This document shows positions 9,307 through 18,604 of a DNA stretch of 49,115 nt, one piece after another (within the stretch, counting starts at the first letter, position 1; each line of letters opens with the position of its first letter). Source of the stretch: Deltaproteobacteria bacterium (GTDB lineage: Bacteria > Desulfobacterota > Dissulfuribacteria > Dissulfuribacterales > UBA3076); the NCBI GenBank assembly GCA_011042225.1, contig DQXT01000079.1, positions 1 to 49,115 of the forward strand, written 5' to 3'. The position numbers were made by a program, and so were the translations under genes. The notes beneath the pieces were generated by a model. The model was given only the letters and a program-made list of their open reading frames with translations, searched no databases and was not told where the DNA came from.

Positions 9307-12060
9307 CTACATTTTTTTGTTTTTCCCGGTTTCACTTTCCACGGCGGCGGATAGAGGCTCTCCAAGGACCGGAGCCTCTTCTTTGATTATAAAGGCCTCT
9401 ATTATGTCCCCCATCTTTATGTCATTGAACCTTACAAGTCCTATTCCGCATTCATAGCCGGACTGGACTTCTTTTGCATCCTCTTTAAAGCGACGAAGAG
9501 ACGCTATCTTGCCATTGTAAACCACAACATTGTCTCTTAAGAGCCTGGCATGAGCATTTCTCTGTATTGACCCCTCCAGTACATAGCTACCCGCTACCGT
9601 ACCGACTTTGGCAATATGAAAGACGTCACGCACTTCAGCGCGTCCCAAGGTCTTTTCCTTGTAAACAGGCTCTAATAGACCAACCATGGCGTTTTTAATT
9701 TCCTCCATGGCATGATAAATGACATCGTAAAAGCGGATATCCACATGTTCCTGCTCGGCCAAAGTCTTTGCCTGTGGACTGGGCTTTACATTAAAGCCTA
9801 TGATGATTGCGTCTGAAGCAGATGCCAGCAAAACATCGGACTCGGTAATGGCTCCGATACCGCTCCTTACAAAATTCACTTTTATCTCTTGGGTACTGAG
9901 CTTGCTTAGTGCATCTGAAAGGGCCTCTACAGATCCCTGAACATCTGTCTTGAGGATTATATTGAGCTCCTTGAGTTCTTCCTCCCGAAGCTTTTCAAAA
10001 ACATTTTCCAGACTCACCTTGCTGCTCTGGGCCAATTCTAGCTCTCTACTCTTGCCTTGACGATACTCAGATACCTCTCGGGCCTTTTTGTCATCAGAAA
10101 GTACTATGAATTCGTTTCCCGCCTCCGGCACTCCTGATAGACCCTGGATCTCTACAGGCATAGAAGGTCCGGCTGCCTTTATCCTCTTACCTTTGTCGTC
10201 AAACATGGCCCTTACTCTGCCATGGTGTATACCACAGACCAGGGCGTCACCAGTGTGCAATGTCCCCTCAGAGATCATCAGGGTCGCCATGGAACCACGC
10301 CCCCTATCCAGTCTCGCCTCTATTGCATGACCTCTGGCGGGAATATTGGGATCTGCCTTAAGCTCCATCACTTCGGCCTGCAGGGCCATCATCTCAAGCA
10401 ATTCTTCTATACCTGTTTTTTCTTTGGCTGAGATGTTGATGCAAATGGTCTCTCCACCCCAATCTTCGGGAATCAATCCGATTTCAGCAAGCTCCCCTTT
10501 TACCTTTTCCGGATTCGCGCCTGGCTTGTCAATCTTGTTGATTGCCACAATGATAGGTACTTCGGCTGCCCGAGCGTGATCTATGGCCTCACGTGTCTGA
10601 GCCATCACGCCGTCATCCGCTGCTACCAACAGGATCACTATATCAGTAACCCTGGCCCCGCGAGACCTCATAGCTGTGAATGCTTCATGGCCCGGGGTGT
10701 CTAGAAAGACTACCTCCTGGCCGGATGGAAGTGCCACATGATATGCGCCTATGTGCTGGGTTATGCCCCCAGCTTCCTTCGTGGCTACATCCGCTTTGCG
10801 AATGGCATCCAGAAGTGAAGTCTTCCCATGATCTACATGTCCCATGATTGTGACCACAGGAGGTCTTGGCACAGGCTTGCCTCCTTTGGCATCCGCCACG
10901 TGTATCAAGTCTTCAGCCACGGACTTCTTCTCCAGTTCATAATCAAATCCGGATGCCACAATGCTGGCTACGTCGTAATCAATGTACTGATTTACCGTAG
11001 CCATTACGCCAAGCCCCATGAGCTTCTTTATAACATCACCCGCCTTGATGCCCATCCGTTTGGCAAGCTCACCCACTTGAATAGTGTCATATATAGAAAA
11101 CTTTCGTTTGCTTGCCTTGGGAGGCGCGGTGCCGGACTTATGGACATGCTCTTTCTTTTGTCCTGAATCGTCAGGGGCCAACGGAACACCTGTCTTTTTC
11201 CGGTCGGATACTATAATATCGGTCTCTTCTGCAAGAATTTTGCCTATATATTTCTTTTTTCCCTCTCGTTTGGGAGAAACCCGACGCTTTTTGACCGGTT
11301 CTCCCAAATCAGACATCTGGACTATTCTCTTGCCTTTTTTTCTGGCCTTTTTCCCGGGAACTACAGAAACATCAATTAAAGGAATGGACGATTCCGCAGC
11401 AGGCAACTCCTTATGAGAAGGGTGTTGATCTTGAGGAGCCGGACTCTCAGATCCACTGTCCGGCTGCTGAAAGATTTCAATCTTCGGACGGTCAAGAATC
11501 TTTACAAAACTTTTGGGTTTAGCGGCTTTAGCCTTTTTTACGGTCTTGGGTTTAGGAGCAGTCTCCGGCAGACCGGGCTGTTCCTCGGGCCGGGACTCTT
11601 CCGTCATTGCCGTTGGAATCTCAGTCGCTTCTTGCCCTGATTCGCTTTCTACCTGTTTTTCCTTGGTAACGGGAGTTTCCCCCTCTGGCTTGGCATCCTC
11701 CTCTTCCTTGACAACAGGGATAACCTCTTCAGCCTTTTCTTCCCTTACACCAGCCCTTTCCACAGGCACCCCAGCAACGTCTTTCTCTTCAGGTTCAGCT
11801 TCAGTTGGAGGAACGATCTTTTTGAGAGTAATTTTGCGATGCCTGAGACGCACCGTGGTTCTGGGCTCTGCCTCTTGTTCTTTCCTTTCTGCTGCCATCG
11901 TTTCGTCCCTGAGCTTACGGCGGATATCCTGGGCCTCATAGTCTTCAAGCGTACTCATATAGTTCTTGATATTATAGCCAATATCCATAATCTTGGTCGC
12001 CATCTCTTTGCTGGCTATTCCAAATTCCTTGGCCAACTCATGGACTCTAATTTTAGTCAT
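9307..12060 (-). CDS. infB: Translation initiation factor IF-2
   Basis: A GTPase that brings initiator fMet-tRNA to the 30S subunit and promotes subunit joining. It starts with an IF2_N module (residues 1-50), followed by a long charged Glu/Lys/Pro-rich linker (about 60-310), a second IF2_N module near 325-375 and the G domain with GHVDHGKT (407-414), DTPGH (454-458) and NKID (508-511). Domains II-IV follow. At 917 residues it is the long form. It lies about 130 bases after nusA in the standard rimP-nusA-infB order. Confidence 0.98.
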   Translation of the reverse strand: MTKIRVHELAKEFGIASKEMATKIMDIGYNIKNYMSTLEDYEAQDIRRKLRDETMAAERKEQEAEPRTTVRLRHRKITLKKIVPPTEAEPEEKDVAGVPVERAGVREEKAEEVIPVVKEEEDAKPEGETPVTKEKQVESESGQEATEIPTAMTEESRPEEQPGLPETAPKPKTVKKAKAAKPKSFVKILDRPKIEIFQQPDSGSESPAPQDQHPSHKELPAAESSIPLIDVSVVPGKKARKKGKRIVQMSDLGEPVKKRRVSPKREGKKKYIGKILAEETDIIVSDRKKTGVPLAPDDSGQKKEHVHKSGTAPPKASKRKFSIYDTIQVGELAKRMGIKAGDVIKKLMGLGVMATVNQYIDYDVASIVASGFDYELEKKSVAEDLIHVADAKGGKPVPRPPVVTIMGHVDHGKTSLLDAIRKADVATKEAGGITQHIGAYHVALPSGQEVVFLDTPGHEAFTAMRSRGARVTDIVILLVAADDGVMAQTREAIDHARAAEVPIIVAINKIDKPGANPEKVKGELAEIGLIPEDWGGETICINISAKEKTGIEELLEMMALQAEVMELKADPNIPARGHAIEARLDRGRGSMATLMISEGTLHTGDALVCGIHHGRVRAMFDDKGKRIKAAGPSMPVEIQGLSGVPEAGNEFIVLSDDKKAREVSEYRQGKSRELELAQSSKVSLENVFEKLREEELKELNIILKTDVQGSVEALSDALSKLSTQEIKVNFVRSGIGAITESDVLLASASDAIIIGFNVKPSPQAKTLAEQEHVDIRFYDVIYHAMEEIKNAMVGLLEPVYKEKTLGRAEVRDVFHIAKVGTVAGSYVLEGSIQRNAHARLLRDNVVVYNGKIASLRRFKEDAKEVQSGYECGIGLVRFNDIKMGDIIEAFIIKEEAPVLGEPLSAAVESETGKNKKM

Positions 12061-12190
12061 GCCTGTCTTTAACCCCCGGCAACATAACTCTTATTTAAAA
12101 AGCCGATTAGGCCCTCATATATTATTACACTCTCAATTGGCCTATTCATTTTTTTGTCGTTGCTTATATTCATTTTATAATTTTATAACT

Positions 12191-13570
12191 CTATTTTGTG
12201 TTCAAAACATCTTTAAGAGCCTCAGATCCTTGGTCTTCTGCCTTACTTTCCGTCCCAGACAACACATCTTTTTCGATCCCTGTCTCTTCACCAGCATGTA
12301 CTCCTTCAGCCGGGACACCATCTTTCTCAATTTCCTTTTTCTCTATCAGCTTTTTGGCCTCTTCCACCAATGAGCCTATCAACTCTGTACTCAAATTAGT
12401 CCCCTGCGAAAGTTCATCGGGATCAGCCCGGGCCAAAAGTTCAAGTGAGGTGACTCCCAAATCATAGATCTTGTCCGCAATATTCTCTGACATAAAAGAT
12501 ATCTCTAATAATGTATAATAGTCAGGGTCCTGATAATGTCGATAACGGGTCTCACTTCGCACATCTATTCTCCAACCCATGAGCTTGGCGGCAAGACGCA
12601 CGTTTTGCCCCTGGCGTCCGATGGCAAGAGAGAGCTGATCATCCGGCACGATAACTTCCAGTGCCTGATTGGAATCATCTACTATAACTCTGGAACATTC
12701 GGCAGGGGCTAAGGCATTGTAAATATACTTTGCCGGATCAGGGCTCCAAGGCACTATATCTATTTTCTCGCCCCTAAGTTCCTGAACTACTGCCTGGACC
12801 CTTGACCCTCGCATCCCCACACAGGCCCCCACAGGATCCACATCAGACTCCCTGGAGCTAACAGCGATCTTGGATCTGCTCCCAGGCTCTCTGCTCACCC
12901 CCATAATCTGGACTATTCCATCGGAGATCTCCGGCACCTCCAGCTCAAAAAGCTTGATCAAGAAATCCGGATGAGTCCTGGATAAAATGATCTGGTGCTC
13001 CCTTTGTGTATCTTTCACTTCAATGATGTAGGCACGGATCCGGTCACCACGACGATAGCTTTCACTTGAAATTTGCTCGGATGTAGGCAGTATAGCCTCT
13101 GTACGTCCGAGATTGATTATGACATTGCCCCTTTCATAGCGCTGGATAATACCATTTACAACTTCGCCTTTGCGCTCTTTAAATTCCTCATAAATAAGAT
13201 CCCTTTCGGCGGTCTTCATCTTCTGAATGATGACCTGTCTTGCTGACTGAGCCGCTATTCGCCCCAGGGCTGAAATATCCATCTTGGTGCCGATGCAATC
13301 CTCCAATTCACATTTGGAGTCAAGCCCTCTAGCCTCTTCAAGAGAAATTTCTGTTTCCTTGTCATGGACATCTTCCACTACCGTACGATACTGGAATACC
13401 TCGATTTCGCCCTGAGCGCTGTTAAAATCGACTTCCAGATCAAGATGTATACCGTAGCGCTTTTTGACGGCCGACTTGATTGCCTCCTCAAGGGCGGCAA
13501 TAAGAACATCACGATCCAACCCCTTTTCCCTGCTTACCTGATCTATGATCATCTTGAGTTCCGAACTCAT
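12191..13570 (-). CDS. nusA: Transcription termination/antitermination factor NusA
   Basis: Binds RNA polymerase and nascent RNA to modulate pausing, termination and antitermination. The 459 residues show the N-terminal RNAP-binding domain (from MSSELKMIIDQVSREKGLDR), an S1 domain (GEVVNGIIQRYERGNVIINL) and tandem KH domains with VGACVGMRGSRVQAVVQEL and LSLAIGRQGQNVRLAAKL. A helix-hairpin-type segment (about 380-430) and an acidic tail form the C-terminus. This is longer than the minimal Firmicute form and shorter than E. coli NusA with two acidic repeats. It lies 77 bases after rimP. Confidence 0.98.
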   Translation of the reverse strand: MSSELKMIIDQVSREKGLDRDVLIAALEEAIKSAVKKRYGIHLDLEVDFNSAQGEIEVFQYRTVVEDVHDKETEISLEEARGLDSKCELEDCIGTKMDISALGRIAAQSARQVIIQKMKTAERDLIYEEFKERKGEVVNGIIQRYERGNVIINLGRTEAILPTSEQISSESYRRGDRIRAYIIEVKDTQREHQIILSRTHPDFLIKLFELEVPEISDGIVQIMGVSREPGSRSKIAVSSRESDVDPVGACVGMRGSRVQAVVQELRGEKIDIVPWSPDPAKYIYNALAPAECSRVIVDDSNQALEVIVPDDQLSLAIGRQGQNVRLAAKLMGWRIDVRSETRYRHYQDPDYYTLLEISFMSENIADKIYDLGVTSLELLARADPDELSQGTNLSTELIGSLVEEAKKLIEKKEIEKDGVPAEGVHAGEETGIEKDVLSGTESKAEDQGSEALKDVLNTK

Positions 13571-13647
13571 ATTTTATTCCTTAATATCTGATTAGGAATG
13601 GAGCAATTAAAATAAATAGAATAACCTCTAGTTCCTGAATCAATGCA

Positions 13648-14121
13648 CTAAATTATGTCCAGCCGTGCCTTGACCACTAACTCAAAAGGAATGGTAAAGA
13701 CCATTTCCCCCGAGGAAATTAATATTAAATCATCTCTTATCCCGTTTAAAATGCCTCTAAAATTTCTGCGACCGTCTATTAATTCTCTGCTTTTGATTAA
13801 GACTTTCTGACCAGCAAAACGTGCAAAATCATCCTTCTTTTTAAGCGGTCGATTAATCCCCGGAGATGACACCTCCAGATTGTATGACTCTGGTATACAA
13901 TCCTTTGCGTCCAGCAAATCGCCTACCAGATGACTGATGTCGGAGCAATCATCAATTGTCACCCCGCCTGACTTGTCTATAATAAGTCTCAGGATTACTC
14001 CCGAAGGCTCTCGCCTATATTCCACGTCTATCAATTCCATACCAGCATACATCAACACCGGTTCAACAAGAGCCCTTACGGCCTCTATTTGTTGTCCCTT
14101 ACTGTTTTTGTTAAGTACCAT
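13648..14121 (-). CDS. rimP: Ribosome maturation factor RimP
   Basis: A 157-residue RimP (formerly YhbC), needed for late 30S subunit assembly. Family signatures are the N-terminal LVEPVLMYAGMELIDVEYRR, IDDCSDISHLVGDLLD and LEVSSPGINRPLKKKDDF, followed by a small SH3-like C-terminal domain. It is the first protein gene of the operon, preceded on the same strand by tRNA-Gly(CCC), about 155 bases away, with no promoter obvious between them. Confidence 0.96.
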   Translation of the reverse strand: MVLNKNSKGQQIEAVRALVEPVLMYAGMELIDVEYRREPSGVILRLIIDKSGGVTIDDCSDISHLVGDLLDAKDCIPESYNLEVSSPGINRPLKKKDDFARFAGQKVLIKSRELIDGRRNFRGILNGIRDDLILISSGEMVFTIPFELVVKARLDII

Positions 14122-14276
14122 AAAAAAATAAAGTGGGCTTAGCCCACTCCATTAGCAGAGTATTATTGATATTTATACCTTACCACCAAAATACCAAAAA
14201 ACCCCCGCTAATTGAAGTAAACATCTGTCTCAGCCGACTCAATATCGACATGAACAGGCACAACCTCAAAAAGGGT

Positions 14277-14352
14277 TGGAGCGGGCGACGGGGTTTGAAC
14301 CCGCGACCCCAAGCTTGGGAAGCTTGTACTCTACCAGCTGAGCTACACCCGC
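14277..14352 (-). tRNA. tRNA-Gly (anticodon CCC), CCA encoded
   Basis: On the minus strand the cloverleaf reads: acceptor GCGGGTG pairing with CGCCCGC; D-arm GCTC/GAGT; anticodon stem CAAGC/GCTTG with loop TTCCCAA (anticodon CCC, reading GGG); and T-arm GCGGG/CCCGT around TTCAAAC. The discriminator base is T, usual for bacterial tRNA-Gly, and the terminal CCA is encoded at 14279-14277. It lies directly upstream of rimP on the same strand, in the position of metY in E. coli. Confidence 0.95.
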
Positions 14353-14367
14353 TTGTAATCTGAACTC

Positions 14368-14395
14368 ATATTAAGAATATAATAGAAAATGTCAA
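14368..14395 (-). promoter_or_regulatory. Sigma70-type promoter of the tRNA-Gly/rimP operon
   Basis: On the minus strand a perfect -35 TTGACA (14395-14390) is followed, after 16 bases, by TAATAT (14373-14368), and 15 bases later by the tRNA 5' end (14352). The spacing and closeness to consensus suggest a strong housekeeping promoter that probably serves the tRNA and reads on into rimP-nusA-infB. In the remaining bases of the 14353-14634 gap I see no gene. Confidence 0.75.
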
Positions 14396-14634
14396 GAATT
14401 TCGAGAAGGTATCAGCGCTGAAGCATAGTCAAACTTATAGAAACATACACACTGTTATTGGTATCTTTTTATTTTATCTTGGTCAACGTTTAGGAAATCA
14501 CACTAAAAATCAAATGCTTCTCCTTGCTTTTACTAAAGATCTTACATCTACATACATGCTGTGTGCCCAAAATACAATATCCATGACAATTCTTCTTATC
14601 CACTCAAAATAATATATTACCATACTAACTTTCT

Positions 14635-15540
14635 TTAAAGGCCACCATGACCCAAATTATGAGTAAAGCCGCTTCCGTCACCTTCTTTACCTGCATTGAG
14701 CAACCCTATAATCCGTTCCAGATCCTGAATAGAACGATAACGTATTTCCAGCCTGCCGCCCCTTTTAGTTTGTACTATTTTTATCTTATAACCAAGCCTG
14801 CGAGTCAGATCTTCGCAAAGATTTCTGATGTCCGGGTCTTCCCTTTGACCTCTTGCACCCAGACTTTTTCCTTTAGCTAATCTACGGGCCAAGTCCTCTG
14901 CCTGCCGTACAGAAAGATCTCTTTTTATTATAAGGTCTCTTAACTCCTTCTGGCCGGCAGGATCTTCCAACATCAAGAGGGCCCTGGCCTGGCCCATGCT
15001 GAGACGGCCATAAAGCAGGTCCGCTTTAGCATAGTCTGGTAATTGGAGAAGCCTCAAAAAATTGGCCACGGTAGGCCTTTCCCTTCCAACCCTTGAGGCC
15101 ACTTGTGACTGTGTAAGCCCAAGTTCATTAATAAGTCTGCTATAGGCCATGGCCTCTTCCAGGGGATTCAAATCCTCTCTCTGGATATTCTCTATCAGTG
15201 CTAACTCAAGCAGCTCATCGGGGCTCAAGTCTTTTATTACAACAGGGACTGCCTTAAGCCCGGCCTTTTGGGCTGCCTTCCATCGCCTTTCGCCAACTAT
15301 CAACTCATAAACCCCGTCAACCTCCCAAACCACCAAGGGCTGAAGGATACCCTTCTCCTTGATGGATCTGGCCAAGCCCTCAAGGGAATCCTGATCCATA
15401 TGCTTGCGTGGCTGATCAGGATTCGGCCGTATCTTTTCTATGGGACAAAGAAAAAACCCTGGACTTCCTAAATCATATATGTCTTCTGTGGAAAGAAGGG
15501 CGCCAAGACCTCTACCTAATCCTCCCTTGAGCTTCATCAT
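14635..15540 (-). CDS. parB: Chromosome-partitioning protein ParB
   Basis: A CTP-dependent, parS-binding centromere protein of 301 residues. Landmarks are the N-terminal ParA-activating region KGGLGRGLGALL, the PDQPRK segment, the CTP/ParB-box region LIVGERRWKAAQKAGL, the second box ALIENIQREDLNPLEEA, the HTH near LTQSQVASRVGRERPTVANFLRL, and a C-terminal dimerisation domain. It overlaps parA by four bases (ATGA). I found no consensus parS site in the window, so the sites must lie elsewhere or be divergent. Confidence 0.96.
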   Translation of the reverse strand: MMKLKGGLGRGLGALLSTEDIYDLGSPGFFLCPIEKIRPNPDQPRKHMDQDSLEGLARSIKEKGILQPLVVWEVDGVYELIVGERRWKAAQKAGLKAVPVVIKDLSPDELLELALIENIQREDLNPLEEAMAYSRLINELGLTQSQVASRVGRERPTVANFLRLLQLPDYAKADLLYGRLSMGQARALLMLEDPAGQKELRDLIIKRDLSVRQAEDLARRLAKGKSLGARGQREDPDIRNLCEDLTRRLGYKIKIVQTKRGGRLEIRYRSIQDLERIIGLLNAGKEGDGSGFTHNLGHGGL

Positions 15541-16325
15541 GACCTCCTCTGGCAGTACAGGAACTCACGGGCCAGAGCCAAGTAACTCTCTGCCCCTTTG
15601 GATCTCGGTTCATATGAAAATATCGGCTTCCCGTGACTCGGACTCTCGCCCAGTCTTACATTCCTGGGAATGGTCGTCTTATAAACAAGGTCCCCGAAAT
15701 GTGTCCGCACCTCACGCGCGACATGAAATGCGAGACGAATGCGATAATCGTACATGGTAAGCAATAGTCCTTCAATGTGGAGCCTGGGATTGAAATTGTG
15801 TTTCACAAGCCTTATAATCTTAACCAGCTGACTCAGACCCTCAAGTGCATAATATTCACATTGCATCGGAATAATTACAGAACTGGAAGCACTCAGGGCA
15901 TTTATGGTTATCAGCCCCAGAGAAGGGGGACAGTCTAATATTATATAATCAAAGGAATTCAAAGGAGCTAAAAGTTCCTTCAGTATCCCCTCTCTGTTTT
16001 TACGTCCTGCCAGATCCACCTCTATTCCTACTAGATCCATATTTGAAGGAATAATAGAAAGATTGGCAATTGACGTAGGCTGAATCACTTCGGCTATACC
16101 GGCCAAGCCAAGGATGGCGTGATAAAGGTGCCTAGCTAGCCCCTTTTGGGCAAATCCAAGGCCGCTGGAAGCATTTCCCTGGGCATCACAATCTACGAGC
16201 AAGATAGACCTGTTGAGAATGGAAAGGCCTGCTGCCAGATTAACTGCGGTTGTGGTTTTGCCCACGCCACCCTTTTGGTTGGCTATACATATTATCTTGG
16301 TCTTTTGTAACGATGCTTTTGTCAT
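15537..16325 (-). CDS. parA: Chromosome-partitioning ATPase ParA (Soj)
   Basis: A MinD/ParA-type ATPase of 262 residues that drives origin segregation with ParB. It shows the deviant Walker A motif KGGVGKTTTAVNLAAGL near the N-terminus, the A' motif LLVDCDAQGNASSGLG and Walker B DYIILDCPPSLGLITINAL. No N-terminal HTH extension is present, as in chromosomal Soj-type rather than plasmid ParA. It is first of the parAB pair; a short palindrome TTTGTACAAA lies just upstream (16333-16342) and could be coincidental. Confidence 0.97.
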   Translation of the reverse strand: MTKASLQKTKIICIANQKGGVGKTTTAVNLAAGLSILNRSILLVDCDAQGNASSGLGFAQKGLARHLYHAILGLAGIAEVIQPTSIANLSIIPSNMDLVGIEVDLAGRKNREGILKELLAPLNSFDYIILDCPPSLGLITINALSASSSVIIPMQCEYYALEGLSQLVKIIRLVKHNFNPRLHIEGLLLTMYDYRIRLAFHVAREVRTHFGDLVYKTTIPRNVRLGESPSHGKPIFSYEPRSKGAESYLALAREFLYCQRRS

Positions 16326-16489
16326 TATTATGTTTGTACAAAACCAACGGCATCCTTGAACGACGAATCAAATTTTGAATTCATAGTCTCAACATCTGCA
16401 TTCACAGCGATAATGCACGCCTTATGGAAAAAATGTAAACTGTTGAATGAAAGACACCAAACTAACTTTAAAATACTATAATCGATTTC

Positions 16490-16506
16490 AGGAGAATTAA
16501 GCCATA
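16490..16506 (+). promoter_or_regulatory. Shine-Dalgarno and apparent AUA start of hflX
   Basis: AGGAG at 16490-16494 is nine bases upstream of an ATA codon at 16504, an ideal spacing. From this ATA the frame reads AKIFGNIHSLTHSERRG, which agrees with the conserved beginning of delta-proteobacterial HflX. No ATG, GTG or TTG lies in frame between the upstream TAA (16498) and this point. Confidence 0.5.
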
Positions 16507-18159
16507 GCAAAAATTTTTGGAAACATCCATAGCTTGACACATTCAGAGCGCCGGGGCCTTGAGCGTCTCTTCCGCAGAAAAATACCCCCCAATAAGTTAT
16601 TAACCCCTGAATTAGCAAGGACCTTAACCGAGATTTCGGGCTCTATGGCCAGGCAAGTAGGGGTCATAGTAAACCGAAAAGGTATAATACGCCACGTCAT
16701 ACTGGGTAATCATCACAATATAGTAATACCAGATATAAGCTTCTACCGCAGGGGGCACGGCCGTTTAAAGGGTCTGCGGTGTATTCATACCCATTTTAAT
16801 AAAAACGAAGGAATAAACACTGAGGACCTCTCTGATCTTGCACTTCTGAGACTGGATGCAATGATCACTGTCGAGGTCAGAGAAAATCTGCCGGGCCAAG
16901 TGTGCTTTGCCCACCTTCTGCCCCCTAACCACGAAAACAGGCATTGGGAAATACTTAACTTCAGACATCCCAGCGCAATCGACTTACATTTCTTGGAATT
17001 CATTCAAGAACTTGAGGAGGAAATAAAGAGGTCACAGGATAGATTGTCTCCCAGGAAGAGAGAGGAACGTGCGATTCTGGTACATGCAAGTCAACGTCCT
17101 CGCTTTGAAGCGGAGATATCTCTTGCGGAACTTGCGGAACTTGCCCGCTCATCTGATATAGAAGTGCTGGAAAAAATCTGGCAACGTGTTTCTCGCTATA
17201 ATCCCGCGCACCTGCTCGGCAAAGGAAAGCTGCGGGAGATCCTGATAAAGGGCCTTTATCTGGGAGCCACCATGGTGATCTTTGACCAGGACCTCGGGGC
17301 CATACAGCTAAGCAATATTGCCAAAATGGTAGATCTCAAAGTCATAGACCGCACCCAATTAATCCTTGATATCTTTGCAAGAAGGGCCCAAAGCAAAGAG
17401 GGGAAAATCCAAGTGGAACTGGCTCAACTCCGCTACCTGCTCCCCAGGCTCATGGGTCGAGGTACTGCCATGTCAAGACTTATGGGAGGTATTGGAGGAA
17501 GAGGTCCTGGTGAGACCAAACTGGAAGAGGATCGCAGGAGGGTAAAGCAGCGTATCAGTTCTCTTGAGCGTGAATTAAAGAGCCTTTCCAGGGGAAGAAG
17601 AGAGAGAAGAAAGCGCAGGACAGCAAAGGGGACACTGCCTGTAATTTCAATTATAGGCTACACAAGCGCAGGCAAATCCACACTTCTTAATCGACTCACA
17701 GGCAGCAAAGTCCTGGCTGAAGATCGACTCTTTGCAACACTCGATCCAATAACACGACGGCTTGTCCTGCCGGATACGAGAGATGTGTTGCTGGCAGATA
17801 CCGTCGGCTTTATTCGACATATGCCAAAAGATCTTAGAGTAGCATTTAAGGCCACCATGGAAGAGCTGGAAGATGCCCATCTTTTCTTGCATGTGATTGA
17901 CGCAACCAGCCCATATAGAAAGGGAGAGATAATAGCAGTCGAACAGATTCTGGAAGAAATGGACCTGTTAGCAACTCCAAGGATACTGGTCTACAATAAA
18001 ATAGACCTGTTGAAAAGAGATACTCCTGCTGCCGGTCCCGAAACGGTTTATATATCCGCAGTAACCAAAGAGGGTATTGACGAGCTTATTAAGATGTTGA
18101 CCAAACGATTACCTCAAAAGGCACAAGAAGAATTTACCTCTACCCCAGATGTGGCCTAA
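16504..18159 (+). CDS. hflX: GTPase HflX, long N-terminal form
   Basis: A ribosome-associated GTPase that splits or rescues stalled 70S ribosomes. It carries an N-terminal extension of about 180 residues (block VGVIVNRKG, then LKGLRCIHTHFNKNEG) seen in delta-proteobacterial and other long HflX proteins. The HflX domain contains GKGKLREI, LRYLLPRLMGRG and GRGPGETKLEEDRRR; the G domain has GYTSAGKSTL, DTVGFIRHMP and YNKIDLL. Homology extends upstream of the first conventional start (TTG 16534) to an ATA at 16504 with a well-spaced Shine-Dalgarno, so I begin there; 16534 is the conservative alternative. It is divergent from parAB. Confidence 0.95.
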   Translation: MAKIFGNIHSLTHSERRGLERLFRRKIPPNKLLTPELARTLTEISGSMARQVGVIVNRKGIIRHVILGNHHNIVIPDISFYRRGHGRLKGLRCIHTHFNKNEGINTEDLSDLALLRLDAMITVEVRENLPGQVCFAHLLPPNHENRHWEILNFRHPSAIDLHFLEFIQELEEEIKRSQDRLSPRKREERAILVHASQRPRFEAEISLAELAELARSSDIEVLEKIWQRVSRYNPAHLLGKGKLREILIKGLYLGATMVIFDQDLGAIQLSNIAKMVDLKVIDRTQLILDIFARRAQSKEGKIQVELAQLRYLLPRLMGRGTAMSRLMGGIGGRGPGETKLEEDRRRVKQRISSLERELKSLSRGRRERRKRRTAKGTLPVISIIGYTSAGKSTLLNRLTGSKVLAEDRLFATLDPITRRLVLPDTRDVLLADTVGFIRHMPKDLRVAFKATMEELEDAHLFLHVIDATSPYRKGEIIAVEQILEEMDLLATPRILVYNKIDLLKRDTPAAGPETVYISAVTKEGIDELIKMLTKRLPQKAQEEFTSTPDVA

Positions 18160-18573
18160 ATTTAACGCACACCATTGTGACAGAGAACCTGCTCAACCTC
18201 GGCGGCGTTTACTGTGAACGGTGGCAGAAAACCGCCAAGTGGCAATTGTATAATATCGAATGAAATGGGTAACGAATTGAGTAACGTTCCGGCTCGCAGC
18301 AAGGGGGTGTGCTGCAACTGCGGGGATTCAGACTCGGTGTTCGCAGCCCTCCCCTGCTGATTCCCTGTCCCCTGTTTTTTTTGAATACGGCTATTTAACA
18401 CCCCGGTTATGCGGCTATGATCAGGGGTGTTGTTACACTGATAATCGGTGCTAGGATTCTTCCCCGGCATGGGGTATGGTATTGGCCTTTTTTATTCAGC
18501 TAAATGAAGGCGCAGGCACATTTGGGTATTGAAATGATTAGTAACCTTATAATAACAAGGAGATTTTCAATAA
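18160..18573. other. Gene-poor spacer before the Ca2+-ATPase
   Basis: No convincing gene is seen. A minus-strand frame of 102 codons (18470-18162) has low-complexity composition and no recognisable domain, so I do not call it. The stretch is richer in G+C than the hflX flank and could mark the edge of an acquired segment. Confidence 0.4.
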
Positions 18574-18600
18574 ATGGCCGCTATAGAAGGATATAATTAA
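18574..18600 (+). CDS. Possible eight-codon leader peptide upstream of Ca2+-ATPase
   Basis: The mini-frame MAAIEGYN then TAA begins 11 bases after AAGGAG and ends four bases before the ATPase ATG. The only Shine-Dalgarno-like sequence for the ATPase (AAGGA) lies inside this mini-frame, so translation of the two could be coupled. It is too short to judge by homology. Confidence 0.25.
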   Translation: MAAIEGYN

Positions 18601-18604
18601 AACC

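Noticed and set aside
16333-16342. Palindrome TTTGTACAAA ahead of parA as a parS or operator site
   Set aside because: It does not resemble parS, and a single 10-base palindrome in AT-rich DNA is weak evidence.
18162-18470. Minus-strand frame of 102 codons before the Ca2+-ATPase
   Set aside because: Low-complexity composition, no ribosome-binding site and no recognisable domain.
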